Shown here in pieces: positions 39,979 through 49,428 of a DNA stretch of 64,000 bases; the first letter of the stretch is position 1; each line of letters starts with the position of its first letter. Source of the DNA: Xanthomonas hyacinthi (GTDB lineage: Bacteria; Pseudomonadota; Gammaproteobacteria; Xanthomonadales; Xanthomonadaceae); NCBI RefSeq assembly GCF_009769165.1, contig NZ_CP043476.1, positions 2,921,001-2,985,000 on the forward strand, read 5' to 3'. A model generated the notes under the pieces. It had not been told where the DNA came from, did no database searches, and saw nothing but the letters and a program-made list of their open reading frames with translations. Made by a program: the position numbers and the translations under genes.

Positions 39979-41211
39979 ATGACCGCTTCCTCCGCCGCGG
40001 ACCTGATCGCCCTCGGCCAGCACTACTACCTGCCGATCTACCGCCCGCGCCAGTTGGTGCTGGAGCGCGGGCAGGGCGCCAAGGTGTGGGACAGCGAAGG
40101 CCGCGACTACATCGATCTGTCCGCCGGCATCGCGGTGTGCGGACTCGGCCACAACGATCCGGACCTGAGCGCGGCGCTGCTCGAGCAGGCCGGCAAGCTG
40201 TGGCACACCAGCAACGTGTTCTACAGCGAGCCGCCGCTGCGCCTGGCCGAGGAACTGGTCGCCGCTTCGCGCTTCGCGCGCAAGGTGTTCCTGTGCAACT
40301 CCGGCAGCGAGGCCAACGAGGCGGCGATCAAGCTGGTGCGCAAGTGGGCCGCCAGCCAGGGCCGCGCGCCGGACCGGCGGGTCGTCGTCACGTTCCGCGG
40401 CAGTTTCCACGGCCGCACCCTGGCTGCGGTCACCGCCACCGCGCAGCCGAAGTACCAGCAGGGCTACGAGCCGCTGCCCGGCGGCTTCCGCTACGTGGAC
40501 TTCAACGACATCGTGCAGCTGGAAACGGCGATGGCGGCTGGCGACGTGGCCGCGGTGATGCTGGAGCCGGTGCAGGGCGAGGGTGGGGTGATGCCGGCCG
40601 CGCCGGGCTTCCTGGCGCAGGTGCGTGCGCTGTGCGACCACCACGGCGCGCTGTTGCTGCTGGATGAGATCCAGTGCGGCATGGGCCGCACCGGCACGCT
40701 GTTCGCGCACTGGCAGGACGAGGTGACGCCGGACATCGTGACCCTGGCCAAGGCGCTGGGCGGCGGTTTTCCGATCGGCGCGCTGCTGGCCGGGCCGAAG
40801 GTCGCCGAGACGATGCAGTTCGGCGCGCACGGCAGTACCTTCGGCGGCAATCCGCTGGCCGCGGCGGTGGCGCGGGTGGCGCTGCGCAAGCTGGCCTCGG
40901 CGCCGATCGCGGCCAATGTGTCGCGGCAGGCGGCGGCGCTGCGCAAGGGGCTGGCCGCGCTCAACGAGGAGTTCACGCTGTTTTCGCAGGTGCGCGGGCG
41001 TGGCCTGATGCTGGGCGCGGTGCTGAATCAGGCGCATGCGGGGCAGGCTGGGGCGATCCTCGATCACGCTGCTGCGCAGGGGTTGTTGACGTTGCAGGCC
41101 GGGCCGGATGTGTTGCGCTTCGTGCCTTCGTTGAATATCACCGATCAGGAAGTGGCCGAGGGGTTGAAGCGGTTGCGGGCTGCTTTGCAGGCTTATGTCG
41201 GGAAGCGTTGA
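39979..41211 (+). CDS. argD: Acetylornithine/succinylornithine aminotransferase family
   Basis: A 410-residue class III PLP aminotransferase. It shows LSAGIAVCGLGHNDP, NSGSEANEAAIKLVRKW, the PLP-aldimine Lys in TLAKALGGGFPIGALLAG, and GSTFGGNPLAAAVA. Length and motif order fit ArgD (N-acetylornithine + 2-oxoglutarate). No other arg genes lie nearby, and other members of the subfamily (succinylornithine or GABA transaminases) remain possible. It is transcribed alone; a repeat element follows. Confidence 0.9.
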   Translation: MTASSAADLIALGQHYYLPIYRPRQLVLERGQGAKVWDSEGRDYIDLSAGIAVCGLGHNDPDLSAALLEQAGKLWHTSNVFYSEPPLRLAEELVAASRFARKVFLCNSGSEANEAAIKLVRKWAASQGRAPDRRVVVTFRGSFHGRTLAAVTATAQPKYQQGYEPLPGGFRYVDFNDIVQLETAMAAGDVAAVMLEPVQGEGGVMPAAPGFLAQVRALCDHHGALLLLDEIQCGMGRTGTLFAHWQDEVTPDIVTLAKALGGGFPIGALLAGPKVAETMQFGAHGSTFGGNPLAAAVARVALRKLASAPIAANVSRQAAALRKGLAALNEEFTLFSQVRGRGLMLGAVLNQAHAGQAGAILDHAAAQGLLTLQAGPDVLRFVPSLNITDQEVAEGLKRLRAALQAYVGKR

Positions 41212-41289
41212 GTTGATTGGTAGTGTTGGTCGTCTAGTTGTGTGGCAACGGCAGCGGCAGCGGCAAGAGCAGTAGCAAAGCTTTCGCGC

Positions 41290-41378
41290 TTTGCGCGAGT
41301 CACTTTTCTTTGCTTGTGCAAAGAAGCGCTTCACAGCAGCCGAAGGCTGATCAAAGTAACCAAAAGAAACACCCCCCC
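41290..41378. repeat. Interspersed CTTTTCTTTGC/AAAGTAACCAAAAG element
   Basis: CACTTTTCTTTGCTTGTGCA followed by AAGAA, then AAAGTAACCAAAAGAAAC, is a repeat type common in Xanthomonas-like genomes. Here about 25 bases (GCGCTTCACAGCAGCCGAAG onward) separate the two halves, which relatives usually have adjacent. Nearby short palindromes include GCTTTCGCGCTTTGCGCGAG. Confidence 0.6.
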
Positions 41379-41567
41379 GGGCGGCACACCCGCGCTGCGC
41401 GCGGGTCCGCAAGCAGGACGGGAATTTTCGGAAGGCACATCCATGTGCCTGCCGAAAACGACGCGCATCCTGCGCGTCGCCCCCTGCGGGGGTTTTACCC
41501 GCCCTGCTTGCTGTGCCTCACGGGGGACAACAGCTGAAAAGCAACCACAACGACAACCGCACGGCAC

Positions 41568-41608
<41 letters not shown>

Positions 41609-41640
41609 AATGACTAATCTGTTGCGCGCATGCGCAGTGC

Positions 41641-42267
41641 TTACGCCAGCCCGTGCCGCGCCAGGGCGCGGCGCAGGGCGCGGGCGCCGCTGGCGGTTTC
41701 GGCGGGCATGCCGAGCGCGCGGGCGCCGCGCACGTTGACGAACAGGTCGTCGATGAACAGGGCGTGCCGCGGGGCGACGCCGAAATGGTCGAGCGCGCGC
41801 CGGTAGACTTCGGCCTGCGGCTTGCGTCCGCCGAGCGCGCCGCTGCACAGCACGCGCCCGTGCAGCAGCGGGAACAGCGCTGGTACGATCTGCGCGATCG
41901 CCTGCGCCATCAGTGCGCCGTTGTTGGTCAGTACGCCGATGTCGATCCTGCCGGCCAGCGCAAGCACGCGTTCGATCACGGCGGGATCGCCGCGGCTGCC
42001 GGCCACCCGCGCGGCGATCCAGTCGGCCTCGTCCACGCGCGCGCCCAGGCCCTGGCCTAGCCGTTGCAGATAGTCGGCGGTGGCGATGTCGCCGCTGTCG
42101 TAGGCGGTTTCCAGTCCGGAGGCGAACAGTACCTGCCGCACCCGCGCCGGATCGCAGCCGCAGTGGACGGCCAGGTGCGCGATGCGCGCCGCGCGCGCGT
42201 AGGCCGCCAGCACGCCGTCGAAGTCGAGCAGCAGCAGCCTGGGGCCTGGATGGATCAACGCGGTCAC
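41641..42267 (-). CDS. HAD-superfamily hydrolase
   Basis: The four HAD motifs are clear: DFDGVL (nucleophile Asp), TNNGAL, the Lys of GRKPQAEVYRRAL, and FIDDLFVN. This is subfamily IA, probably a small phosphatase; the substrate is unknown. I favour the GTG start (VTALIHPGPRLLLLDFDG), giving 208 residues, because upstream sequence in the same frame is not conserved-looking. ATGs further up at 42378 and 42414 are alternatives and would run closer to the divergent TonB receptor promoter. Confidence 0.8.
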   Translation of the reverse strand: MTALIHPGPRLLLLDFDGVLAAYARAARIAHLAVHCGCDPARVRQVLFASGLETAYDSGDIATADYLQRLGQGLGARVDEADWIAARVAGSRGDPAVIERVLALAGRIDIGVLTNNGALMAQAIAQIVPALFPLLHGRVLCSGALGGRKPQAEVYRRALDHFGVAPRHALFIDDLFVNVRGARALGMPAETASGARALRRALARHGLA

Positions 42268-42556
42268 CGTATTTGGCGCCGCATGCAACGGCGCGGCTGG
42301 AACATGGGGCGAGTCCGGAGCATCGGCCACCGAGATTAACCCAGTACCCGCGGCGGCGCATGCCACTACCCGCGGCATGGCGCGCGCGCCCCCGCCCACC
42401 CGCTCGCTGCGCACCTACCCGTCGGATCCGATCGCCTGGCCGTGCGCGCTGGCTATGGTCGCTGCATGCCGCGATCGCGGCGCCACCGGTCGGGAAGCCG
42501 GTGCGCATCCACGCCACATCCACGTTATCTCGCACGTTATCTCGGGGGTCTTGAAC

Positions 42557-45253
42557 ATGAGCAAGCGCTTGAAAGCCGATCGTCTGGCGGACTCGGTGTG
42601 CAGGGGGTTGGGCAAGGCGGGTCACGGCTACGGGCTGACCACGTTGACGCTGCTGCTGGCAGGCGCGCCGGCGCTGCCGGCGCTGGCCGAGGAACCGGGT
42701 GGCGAGGCCAAGACGCTGGACGCGATCACCGTTATTTCCACCGGTACGCGCAAGGCCAACATGGCGGTGACCGACAGCCCGGCGCCGATTCAGCTGGTGA
42801 GTGCGGAGATGCTCAAGCAGTCGGCTGCGCCCGACCTGATCAATGCCATCGCCAACCAGGTGCCGTCCTACAACGCCAACCAGACCGGCAGCGACATGGC
42901 CAGCCAGACGCTCACCGCCAGCCTGCGCAATCTCTCGCCCAACCACACGCTGGTGCTGGTCAACGGCAAGCGCCGCCACATCACCTCCAACGTCAACACC
43001 ACCACCGGCGCGGCCTCGGCCGACCTGTCGTTCATTCCGGCCGCGGCGATCGATCACGTCGAGGTGCTGACCGACGGCGCCGCGGCGCTGTACGGCTCGG
43101 ACGCGATCGCCGGGGTGATCAACATCATCCTCAAGAAAAACCACGAGGGCGGCGAGGTGGATGCCGGCTATGCCGGCTACAAGGATGGCGGCGGCGGCAC
43201 CGATTCCTGGGGCGCCAACATCGGCTTCGGCAGCGACGCGGCGTATTTCAGCCTCAGCGCCGAGGTCGAGAACCGCAAGACCGTGTACCGGCTCGGTTCC
43301 TACAGCTACGCCGACTGCGTAGCCAACTATGCCGACTGCTCGGCGGTCAATCCGAGCATGGCCGGGTTCCTGGCCAACGATGTCCAGGGCATGACCCTCA
43401 ACGGGCGCTTCCCCAACGTCAATGCCTGGCTCAATCCGCCGGAAGTTCATCGCAAGGCGCTGTTCTTCAACTCCGGTGCGGTGCTGAGCGACACCCTGGA
43501 GCTCTACGCCTTCGGCAGCTATGGCAAGAAGACCGCGCAGTCGGAGGAGAACTACCGCCGTCCCAGCCAGGACGGCGGCTACGTCGATCCGGCCACCGGC
43601 GAGGTCAGCCACAAGTATCCGCTGGGCTTCAATCCGTCCGAAGCCTCCGACGAGGTCGACTACGAGCTGACCGCCGGGCTGAAGGGCGTGCTGGCCGATT
43701 GGTCCTGGGATTTCTCCAGCAGCTACGGCAAGAACAAGATGGACGTGTACACGCTGAACTCGATGAACTTCAGCCTGTGGCAGGACAACGGCTATTCGCC
43801 CGAGGATTTCTACGACGGCAGCTTCTGGGCCAGCCAGTGGACCACCAATTTCAATGCCACGCATGATTTCGACGTCGGCCTGTCGCAGCCGCTGACGTTC
43901 AATGCCGGCGTCGAATACCGGCGCGACCAGTACGGCATCGACCCGGGCGATCCGACCTCGTACTACGGCGCCGGCGCGTCCTCGTTCCCCGGCTACAACC
44001 CGCTGTACAACACCGGCTCCTACAGCCGCCACAGCTACGCCGCCTACGCCGACGTGGTGTTCAACCCGACCGAGCAGTGGCTGCTCGACGTGGCCGGGCG
44101 CTACGAGGACTACAGCGACTTCGGCAGCAAGCTGGTCGGCAAGCTGACCACCCGCTTCGACTTCAGCGACACCTTCGCGGTGCGCGGCACCGCCAGTACC
44201 GGGTTCCGCGCGCCGACCCTGCAGGAAGGCTATTACTCGGCGGTGCAGGTCGGCCCGACCAGCGCCACCCCGACCCTGCAGCCCAACAGCGCGGCCGCGG
44301 CGGCGCTGGGTTTCGGCAGCCTGAAGCCGGAGACCAGCATCAACTACAGCCTCGGCTTCGTGTTCCGGCCGATGCCCAACTTCGACAGCACGCTGGACTT
44401 CTACCGCATCACCATCTCCGACCGCATCGGCGTGGGTACCTTCGAATATTCCAAGGCCGGCAAGCCGGGCGACACCAACGGCGACGGCACGCCCGACGCC
44501 GCCTACAACGCCGCGCTGGGCCAGGCGCTGGTCAACTTCGGCTACCTCGGCGGCATCGATCCGGCGACGCCGGGCGGCTCGCTCGACGCCACCGCGCGGC
44601 AGAACATCTCGGTGGCGATCTTCAACAACGCGCTCAAGACCCGCAGCAGCGGCGTGGACTGGGTGACCAACTACATCACCGAGTTCGACTGGGGCTCGAT
44701 CGACTGGATGCTGGCGGCCAACTACAACAAGACCGAAGTGCTCAGCGCCAAGCCGGCGCCGGACGTGCTCGGCGGCGCCACCATGTACAGCGCAGCGACG
44801 CTGATCAACCTGGAGAACAACGCGCCCAAGTACCGGGTCAACCTGGGCGCCACCTTCAACGTCGGCAAGTTCAGCCTGCGCGTGACCGAGGCGGTGTACG
44901 GGCCGCAGTACCAGTTGGTGGCGCCGTACGACGATTGGAACGGCGACATCTTCCCCGACAGCGTGCTGCGCCAGCTCGACGTGGTCGACGTCAACGGCGC
45001 GCCGTACTACAAGCAGAAGATCGGCACGATGGCGCTGACCAACGTCGAACTGACCTTTCGGCCCACCGAGCAGCTGACCGTCAGCGTCGGCGGCGACAAC
45101 GTGTTCAACACGTATCCCGACAAGATCCCGGCAGCGGCGTACGACTACCTCGAGAAGAACTACCTCAGCTACTACAACTCGCCGTACCTGACCGGCAGCC
45201 CGGTCGGCTACTTCGGCGCGCGCTACTACGCCAAGCTGACCTACCGCTTCTGA
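42557..45253 (+). CDS. TonB-dependent outer-membrane receptor 2
   Basis: 898 residues. Signal peptide (LTTLTLLLAGAPALPALAEE), TonB-box/plug start TLDAITVISTGTRKANM, plug motifs LRNLSPNHTLVLVNGKRRH and IDHVEVLTDGAAALYGSDAIAGVINIILKK, and a barrel ending in KLTYRF. The ATG follows GGGGGTC. The family spans many ligands. Position just upstream of the amine-oxidase genes suggests it delivers their substrate, but the 205-base gap with a repeat element makes a single transcript uncertain. Confidence 0.95.
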   Translation: MSKRLKADRLADSVCRGLGKAGHGYGLTTLTLLLAGAPALPALAEEPGGEAKTLDAITVISTGTRKANMAVTDSPAPIQLVSAEMLKQSAAPDLINAIANQVPSYNANQTGSDMASQTLTASLRNLSPNHTLVLVNGKRRHITSNVNTTTGAASADLSFIPAAAIDHVEVLTDGAAALYGSDAIAGVINIILKKNHEGGEVDAGYAGYKDGGGGTDSWGANIGFGSDAAYFSLSAEVENRKTVYRLGSYSYADCVANYADCSAVNPSMAGFLANDVQGMTLNGRFPNVNAWLNPPEVHRKALFFNSGAVLSDTLELYAFGSYGKKTAQSEENYRRPSQDGGYVDPATGEVSHKYPLGFNPSEASDEVDYELTAGLKGVLADWSWDFSSSYGKNKMDVYTLNSMNFSLWQDNGYSPEDFYDGSFWASQWTTNFNATHDFDVGLSQPLTFNAGVEYRRDQYGIDPGDPTSYYGAGASSFPGYNPLYNTGSYSRHSYAAYADVVFNPTEQWLLDVAGRYEDYSDFGSKLVGKLTTRFDFSDTFAVRGTASTGFRAPTLQEGYYSAVQVGPTSATPTLQPNSAAAAALGFGSLKPETSINYSLGFVFRPMPNFDSTLDFYRITISDRIGVGTFEYSKAGKPGDTNGDGTPDAAYNAALGQALVNFGYLGGIDPATPGGSLDATARQNISVAIFNNALKTRSSGVDWVTNYITEFDWGSIDWMLAANYNKTEVLSAKPAPDVLGGATMYSAATLINLENNAPKYRVNLGATFNVGKFSLRVTEAVYGPQYQLVAPYDDWNGDIFPDSVLRQLDVVDVNGAPYYKQKIGTMALTNVELTFRPTEQLTVSVGGDNVFNTYPDKIPAAAYDYLEKNYLSYYNSPYLTGSPVGYFGARYYAKLTYRF

Positions 45254-45290
45254 GCGGTGCCGCGCCCGAGTCCCTCTCCCCGCGCTCGAG

Positions 45291-45328
45291 CCCCTCTCCC
45301 CCCGGGAGAGGGGTTGGGGTGAGGGTCC
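45291..45328. repeat. CCTCTCCC...GGGAGAGGGGTTGGGGTGAGGG element
   Basis: A palindromic core CCCCTCTCCC / GGGAGAGGGG followed by TTGGGGTGAGGGT. The same unit recurs at 57648 and 57790. It is a known type of intergenic repeat in Xanthomonas and related genomes. Confidence 0.85.
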
Positions 45329-45458
45329 GTCCGCCAGCGGAGCGCCCGCTCGCGCCGTGCCCCGCCGGCCTCCCTACCCGCTCCATCGCGACCTACCCGC
45401 CGCACCCGGCCTGCGCCGCCGGCGCGGCGGCTATGGTCAACCCGCAATCCGTGAGGCA

Positions 45459-47066
45459 ATGTCGACGATGCAAGCAACAACCAGGGGCGCCATGACCCGC
45501 CGCCAATTGCTCGCCAGGATCGGCCTGGCCGGCGGCGGGGCGATGATGTACCAGGCGATGCACAGCCTGGGCCTGGCCGCCGAATCGCGCTTCGCCGGCG
45601 TGCCGCGGCTGGACGGCGACGCCAGGGGCGCCTCGGTGCTGGTGCTCGGCGCCGGCCTGGCCGGGCTGACCGCGGCCTACGAACTGCGCAAGGCCGGCTA
45701 CCGGGTGCAGGTGCTCGAGTACAACGCACGTCCCGGCGGCCGCAACTGGACGCTGCGCGGCGGTGATCGCTACACCGAACTGGGCGGCTTCGAGCAGCAG
45801 TGCGGCTTCGACGAGGGCATGTACCTCAATCCCGGCCCGTGGCGCATCCCGCACCACCACAAGGCGGTGCTGTCCTACTGCAAGCAGTTCGGGGTGGCGC
45901 TGGAGCCGTTCGTGCAGGTCAACTTCAACGCGCTGCTGCACAGCCGCCAGGGCTTCGGTGGCAAGCCGCAGCGCTTCCGCGACATCGACGCCGACTACAA
46001 GGGGCACGTGGCCGAACTGCTGGCCAAGAGCACCCGGCAGGGCGCGCTGGATGCGCAGGTGCGGCACGAGGACCAGGAGATCCTGCTCGAGTCGTTGCGC
46101 ACTTGGGGCGCGCTGGACAAGGACTTCGGCTACGTCAAGGGCCGCCAGAGCAGCGAGCGCCGCGGCTTCGCCAAATATCCCGGCGGCGGCCTGTCCGGCA
46201 AGCCGCAATTCTCCGAACCGTTCACCACCCAGGACATCCTGCGCTCGCGGCTATGGACCACGCTGGCGGCGGGCAACAACTACGAGATGCAGACCGCGAT
46301 GTTCCAGCCGGTCGGCGGCATGGACCAGATCGGCAAGGCGTTCGCGCGCGAGCTCGGCGCTGCGATCCGCTACAACGCGCGGGTCACCCGCATCGACCAG
46401 GACGCGCACGGGGTCAGCGTCGCCTACCAGGATGGAAACGGCGGCGAGCAGCTGGCAAAAGCCGATTGGTGCGTGTGCACGATCCCGCTGTCGATCCTCA
46501 GCCGCATTCCGCTGGCGGTGGGCGAGAAGATGGCCGCGGCGATCGGCCAGGTGCCGTATGCGGCCTCGGTGAAGGTCGGGCTGCAGTTCAAGCGCCGCTT
46601 CTGGGAAGAGGACGAAGCGATCTACGGCGGCATCAGCTACACCGATCTGCCGATCACCCTGATCAGCTATCCGAGCACCGGCTTCCAGAGCGCCGGCAAG
46701 GGCGTGCTGCTCGGCGCCTACGTGTGGGGGCTGGAGGCGTTCGAGTTCACCTCGATGACGCCGCAGCAGCGCGTGGCCAAGGCGGTGGAGTACGGCACCC
46801 AGCTGCATCCGCAATACCCGCGCGAATTCGACAACGGCATCGCCGTGGGCTGGCACCGGGTGCCGTTCACCCATGGCTGTTTCGGCATGTGGAGCGACGC
46901 CGTGCGCGCCGAGCACTACGAGAACCTGTGCCGGATCGACGGCCGCATCGCGCTCGCCGGCGAGCACGCCTCGTATATCCCGGCCTGGCAGGAAGGGGCC
47001 ATCACCTCGGCGCTGGACGCGATCGAACGCCTGCATCGCCGCGTCGTCAACGGAGCGCGCGCATGA
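45459..47066 (+). CDS. Tat-exported flavin amine oxidase/dehydrogenase
   Basis: 535 residues. MTRRQLLARIGLAGGGAM at residues 12-29 is a twin-arginine-type signal. FAD binding follows: VLVLGAGLAGLTAAYELRKA (GxGxxG), LEYNARPGGRN, and the C-terminal RIALAGEHASYIPAWQEGAITSA typical of monoamine/L-amino-acid oxidases. It should oxidise an amine or amino acid to the imine in the periplasm. The next gene, overlapping by ATGA, encodes a cytochrome c. By analogy with NicA2, an amine-oxidase-family enzyme that passes electrons to a cytochrome c, it is probably a dehydrogenase rather than an O2-using oxidase. The substrate is unknown. Confidence 0.9.
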   Translation: MSTMQATTRGAMTRRQLLARIGLAGGGAMMYQAMHSLGLAAESRFAGVPRLDGDARGASVLVLGAGLAGLTAAYELRKAGYRVQVLEYNARPGGRNWTLRGGDRYTELGGFEQQCGFDEGMYLNPGPWRIPHHHKAVLSYCKQFGVALEPFVQVNFNALLHSRQGFGGKPQRFRDIDADYKGHVAELLAKSTRQGALDAQVRHEDQEILLESLRTWGALDKDFGYVKGRQSSERRGFAKYPGGGLSGKPQFSEPFTTQDILRSRLWTTLAAGNNYEMQTAMFQPVGGMDQIGKAFARELGAAIRYNARVTRIDQDAHGVSVAYQDGNGGEQLAKADWCVCTIPLSILSRIPLAVGEKMAAAIGQVPYAASVKVGLQFKRRFWEEDEAIYGGISYTDLPITLISYPSTGFQSAGKGVLLGAYVWGLEAFEFTSMTPQQRVAKAVEYGTQLHPQYPREFDNGIAVGWHRVPFTHGCFGMWSDAVRAEHYENLCRIDGRIALAGEHASYIPAWQEGAITSALDAIERLHRRVVNGARA

Positions 47067-47491
47067 AGCTGGACCGTCACTGGATGCTCGCCGCCGCGGT
47101 CGCCGCCGGCGTGCTCGCGTTGATGCTGCCGCCGGCGATCGGCCCGGCCGCGGCGCAGAGTTCCGATGCCACCCCGCTGTATCCGCAGGCCGCCTTCGCC
47201 ACCGCCTCCGGCGCCACCGTGTACGCGGCGATCTGCCAGAGCTGCCACATGCCCGGCGGGCAGGGCGCGCGCGGCGGCGGCGAGTATCCGCCGTTGGCCG
47301 GCAACCCGAAGGTGGCCGCGGCGCCGTACGTGGCGATGATGGTGCTCGACGGCCGCGGCGGCATGCCCGGCTTCGCCGACATGCTCAACGACCAGCAGGT
47401 CGCCGAGGTCGTGCACTACGTGCGCAGCCAGTTCGGCAACGACTATCCCGGCAAGCTCAGCGCCGACGAGGTGCGCACGCTGCGGCGCTGA
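47063..47491 (+). CDS. Class I cytochrome c
   Basis: 142 residues. A signal peptide (WMLAAAVAAGVLALMLPPAIGPAAAQ) is followed by a haem site CQSCH and a distal Met in GRGGMPGFADML. The fold is a small monohaem cytochrome c (VYAAICQSCHMPGGQGARGGG, QVAEVVHYVRSQF). ATGA overlap with the flavoenzyme implies translational coupling and electron transfer from it. Haem attachment needs the usual cytochrome c maturation apparatus, not in this window. Confidence 0.93.
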   Translation: MKLDRHWMLAAAVAAGVLALMLPPAIGPAAAQSSDATPLYPQAAFATASGATVYAAICQSCHMPGGQGARGGGEYPPLAGNPKVAAAPYVAMMVLDGRGGMPGFADMLNDQQVAEVVHYVRSQFGNDYPGKLSADEVRTLRR

Positions 47492-47536
47492 GCCGCGGGC
47501 GCTTCCATCCCCTTTTCCGATCGCGAGGATTTCCGC

Positions 47537-48046
47537 ATGCGCCGTTGCTCCGTTTCCCGCTCGCTGCGTGCCGGCTTGTGCGCCGCGCTGTGGCTGCCCG
47601 CCCTGGCCGGCGCCGCCGAGATCGTGCGCCACAAGATTCCCAACAGCGATTTTCCGATTTCCGCGGCGGTGGAGATCCCGGCCGGCAAGACCACGGTCTA
47701 TCTCAGTGGCGCGGTGCCGCGGCCGATCGACCCGGACGCGCCGAAGGATTCGCCCGCCGCCTACGGCGACACCAAGGCGCAGACGGTCAGCGTGCTGTCG
47801 CAGATCAAGACGCAGCTGCAAGGCATGGGCCTGGGCATGCGCGACGTGGTCAAGATGCAGGCGTTCCTGGTCGGCGATCCGGCCTTGGGCGGGAAGATGG
47901 ATTTCGCCGGGTTCATGGAGGGTTACCGGCAGTTCTTCGGGACCGCCGAACAGCCCAACCTGCCGTCGCGCTCGGCGTTCCAGATCGCCGCGCTGGGCAA
48001 TCCGCTGTACCGCATCGAGATCGAAGTGGTCGCGGTGCGTCCGTAG
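47537..48046 (+). CDS. Exported RidA-family imine deaminase
   Basis: 169 residues: an N-terminal signal sequence (LRAGLCAALWLPALAGAAE), then the YjgF/RidA fold (VYLSGAVP, VSVLSQIKTQLQGMGLGMRDVVKMQAFLVG, PSRSAFQIAALGNPLYRIEIEVVAV). The Arg of PSRSAFQ corresponds to the catalytic Arg of the imine-deaminating RidA group. An exported version beside an amine dehydrogenase makes sense: it can hydrolyse the unstable imine product in the periplasm. This functional coupling is inference. Confidence 0.88.
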   Translation: MRRCSVSRSLRAGLCAALWLPALAGAAEIVRHKIPNSDFPISAAVEIPAGKTTVYLSGAVPRPIDPDAPKDSPAAYGDTKAQTVSVLSQIKTQLQGMGLGMRDVVKMQAFLVGDPALGGKMDFAGFMEGYRQFFGTAEQPNLPSRSAFQIAALGNPLYRIEIEVVAVRP

Positions 48047-48077
48047 ATTCTTCGCCCTGTCTTCCAAGGAGTCCGTC

Positions 48078-49274
48078 ATGCAGCAACCGTCGCGTTCGCG
48101 CCGCACGTTCCTCAAGGAGTCGGCGCTGGTCGCCGCCGCGGCCGGCCTCGGTGCGCCGTGGCTGGCGCAGGCCGCGTCCGGCGCGGCGCAGGCGGGCAAC
48201 GCCGAGCTGACGCCGGTCATGATCAACGCCAACGAATATCCCGGCGGCCCGTCGCCGGCCGCGCAGCGCGCGATCGCCGCGATCGCGCCCAGCGGCGGCC
48301 GCTACCTGGGCGAACTGCAGCTGGAATTGCTGCAGACCCTCGCCGCCCAGCTCGGTGTGGGCCTGGATCACCTGATGGCCTATGCCGGCTCCACCGAGCC
48401 GCTGGACTACACCATGCTGGCGTTCACCTCGCCCAGCGCCTCGCTGGTCACCGCCGATCCCACCTTCGAGTCCGGCTGGCGCGCCGCCGCGCGCAACGGC
48501 GCCAAGGTGATCAAGGTGCCGCTGCGCAAGGACGACGCGCACGACGTGCAGGCGATGTGCGCCGCCGACGCCAACGCCGGGGTGATCTACATCTGCAACC
48601 CGAACAATCCCACCGGCTCGGTGACCCTGCGCAAGGACCTGGACTACGCATTGGCGCACAAGCCCAAGGGCAGCGTGCTGGTGGTCGACGAGGCGTATCT
48701 GCATTTTTCCGACAGCGCCGGCAGCATGGTCGATCGCGTCGCCGCCGGCGACGACGTGCTCGTGCTGCGCACCTTCTCCAAGCTCTACGGCATGGCCGGC
48801 ATCCGCCTGGGCTATGCGGTGGCGCGGCCGGAGCTGCTGGCCAAGCTGAAGTTCTACAGCGTCAACAGCCTGCCGGTGACCGCGGTCGCCGCCGGCCTGG
48901 CCAGCCTGCGCGACCCGGCGCTGGTGCCGCAGCGGCGCGCGCTCAACAGCGCCATCCGCAACGACGTGGTGCGCTGGCTCGGCGCGCAGGGCCATGCCTG
49001 CACCGCCTCGGAAAGCAATTGCTTCATGGTCGACGTGAAGCGCCCGGCCAAGGAATTCATGGACGCGATGGCGACCTATGGCGTGTTCGTCGGCCGCAGC
49101 TGGGCGCTGTGGCCGAACCGTTCGCGCATCACCGTCGGTACTGCGGCGGAGATGGCGCGGTTCAAGAGCGCGTTCGCGCAGGTGGCAGCCGGCAAGCGCG
49201 GGCCGCTGCCGGTACCGCCGCCGCCGCCGCTGGCGTTGCACGATCCGCTGCATGGATTCTTCCGCAACGCCTAG
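48078..49274 (+). CDS. Tat-exported PLP aminotransferase (HisC-like)
   Basis: 398 residues. SRRTFLKESALVAAAAGLGAPWLAQA is a strong Tat signal (shown here at residues 7-32), followed by a class I/II aminotransferase: ICNPNNPTGS, VVDEAYLHFSDS, the PLP Lys in RTFSKLYGMAGIRLGYAVA, and WPNRSRITVGT. It resembles histidinol-phosphate aminotransferases. Folding with PLP before Tat export would explain a periplasmic PLP enzyme. It should act with the upstream flavoenzyme and RidA on amino-acid-like substrates. A lysis-type Pro-rich tail (PLPVPPPPPLALHDPLHG) ends the protein. Confidence 0.88.
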   Translation: MQQPSRSRRTFLKESALVAAAAGLGAPWLAQAASGAAQAGNAELTPVMINANEYPGGPSPAAQRAIAAIAPSGGRYLGELQLELLQTLAAQLGVGLDHLMAYAGSTEPLDYTMLAFTSPSASLVTADPTFESGWRAAARNGAKVIKVPLRKDDAHDVQAMCAADANAGVIYICNPNNPTGSVTLRKDLDYALAHKPKGSVLVVDEAYLHFSDSAGSMVDRVAAGDDVLVLRTFSKLYGMAGIRLGYAVARPELLAKLKFYSVNSLPVTAVAAGLASLRDPALVPQRRALNSAIRNDVVRWLGAQGHACTASESNCFMVDVKRPAKEFMDAMATYGVFVGRSWALWPNRSRITVGTAAEMARFKSAFAQVAAGKRGPLPVPPPPPLALHDPLHGFFRNA

Positions 49275-49428
49275 GCTGGCGTGCTGCGCCCGATGCTGCG
49301 GCGCACGAACGTTCCTCGTTGACAAACATTTGCGCAAAGGCAGACAGTCGTGGCGACGCCGTTGCGCGCGCAGCGCATGCTGGCGCGTGGCGCGATGCGG
49401 CGCCGTTCCCACTGCCAGGGAGTCCATC

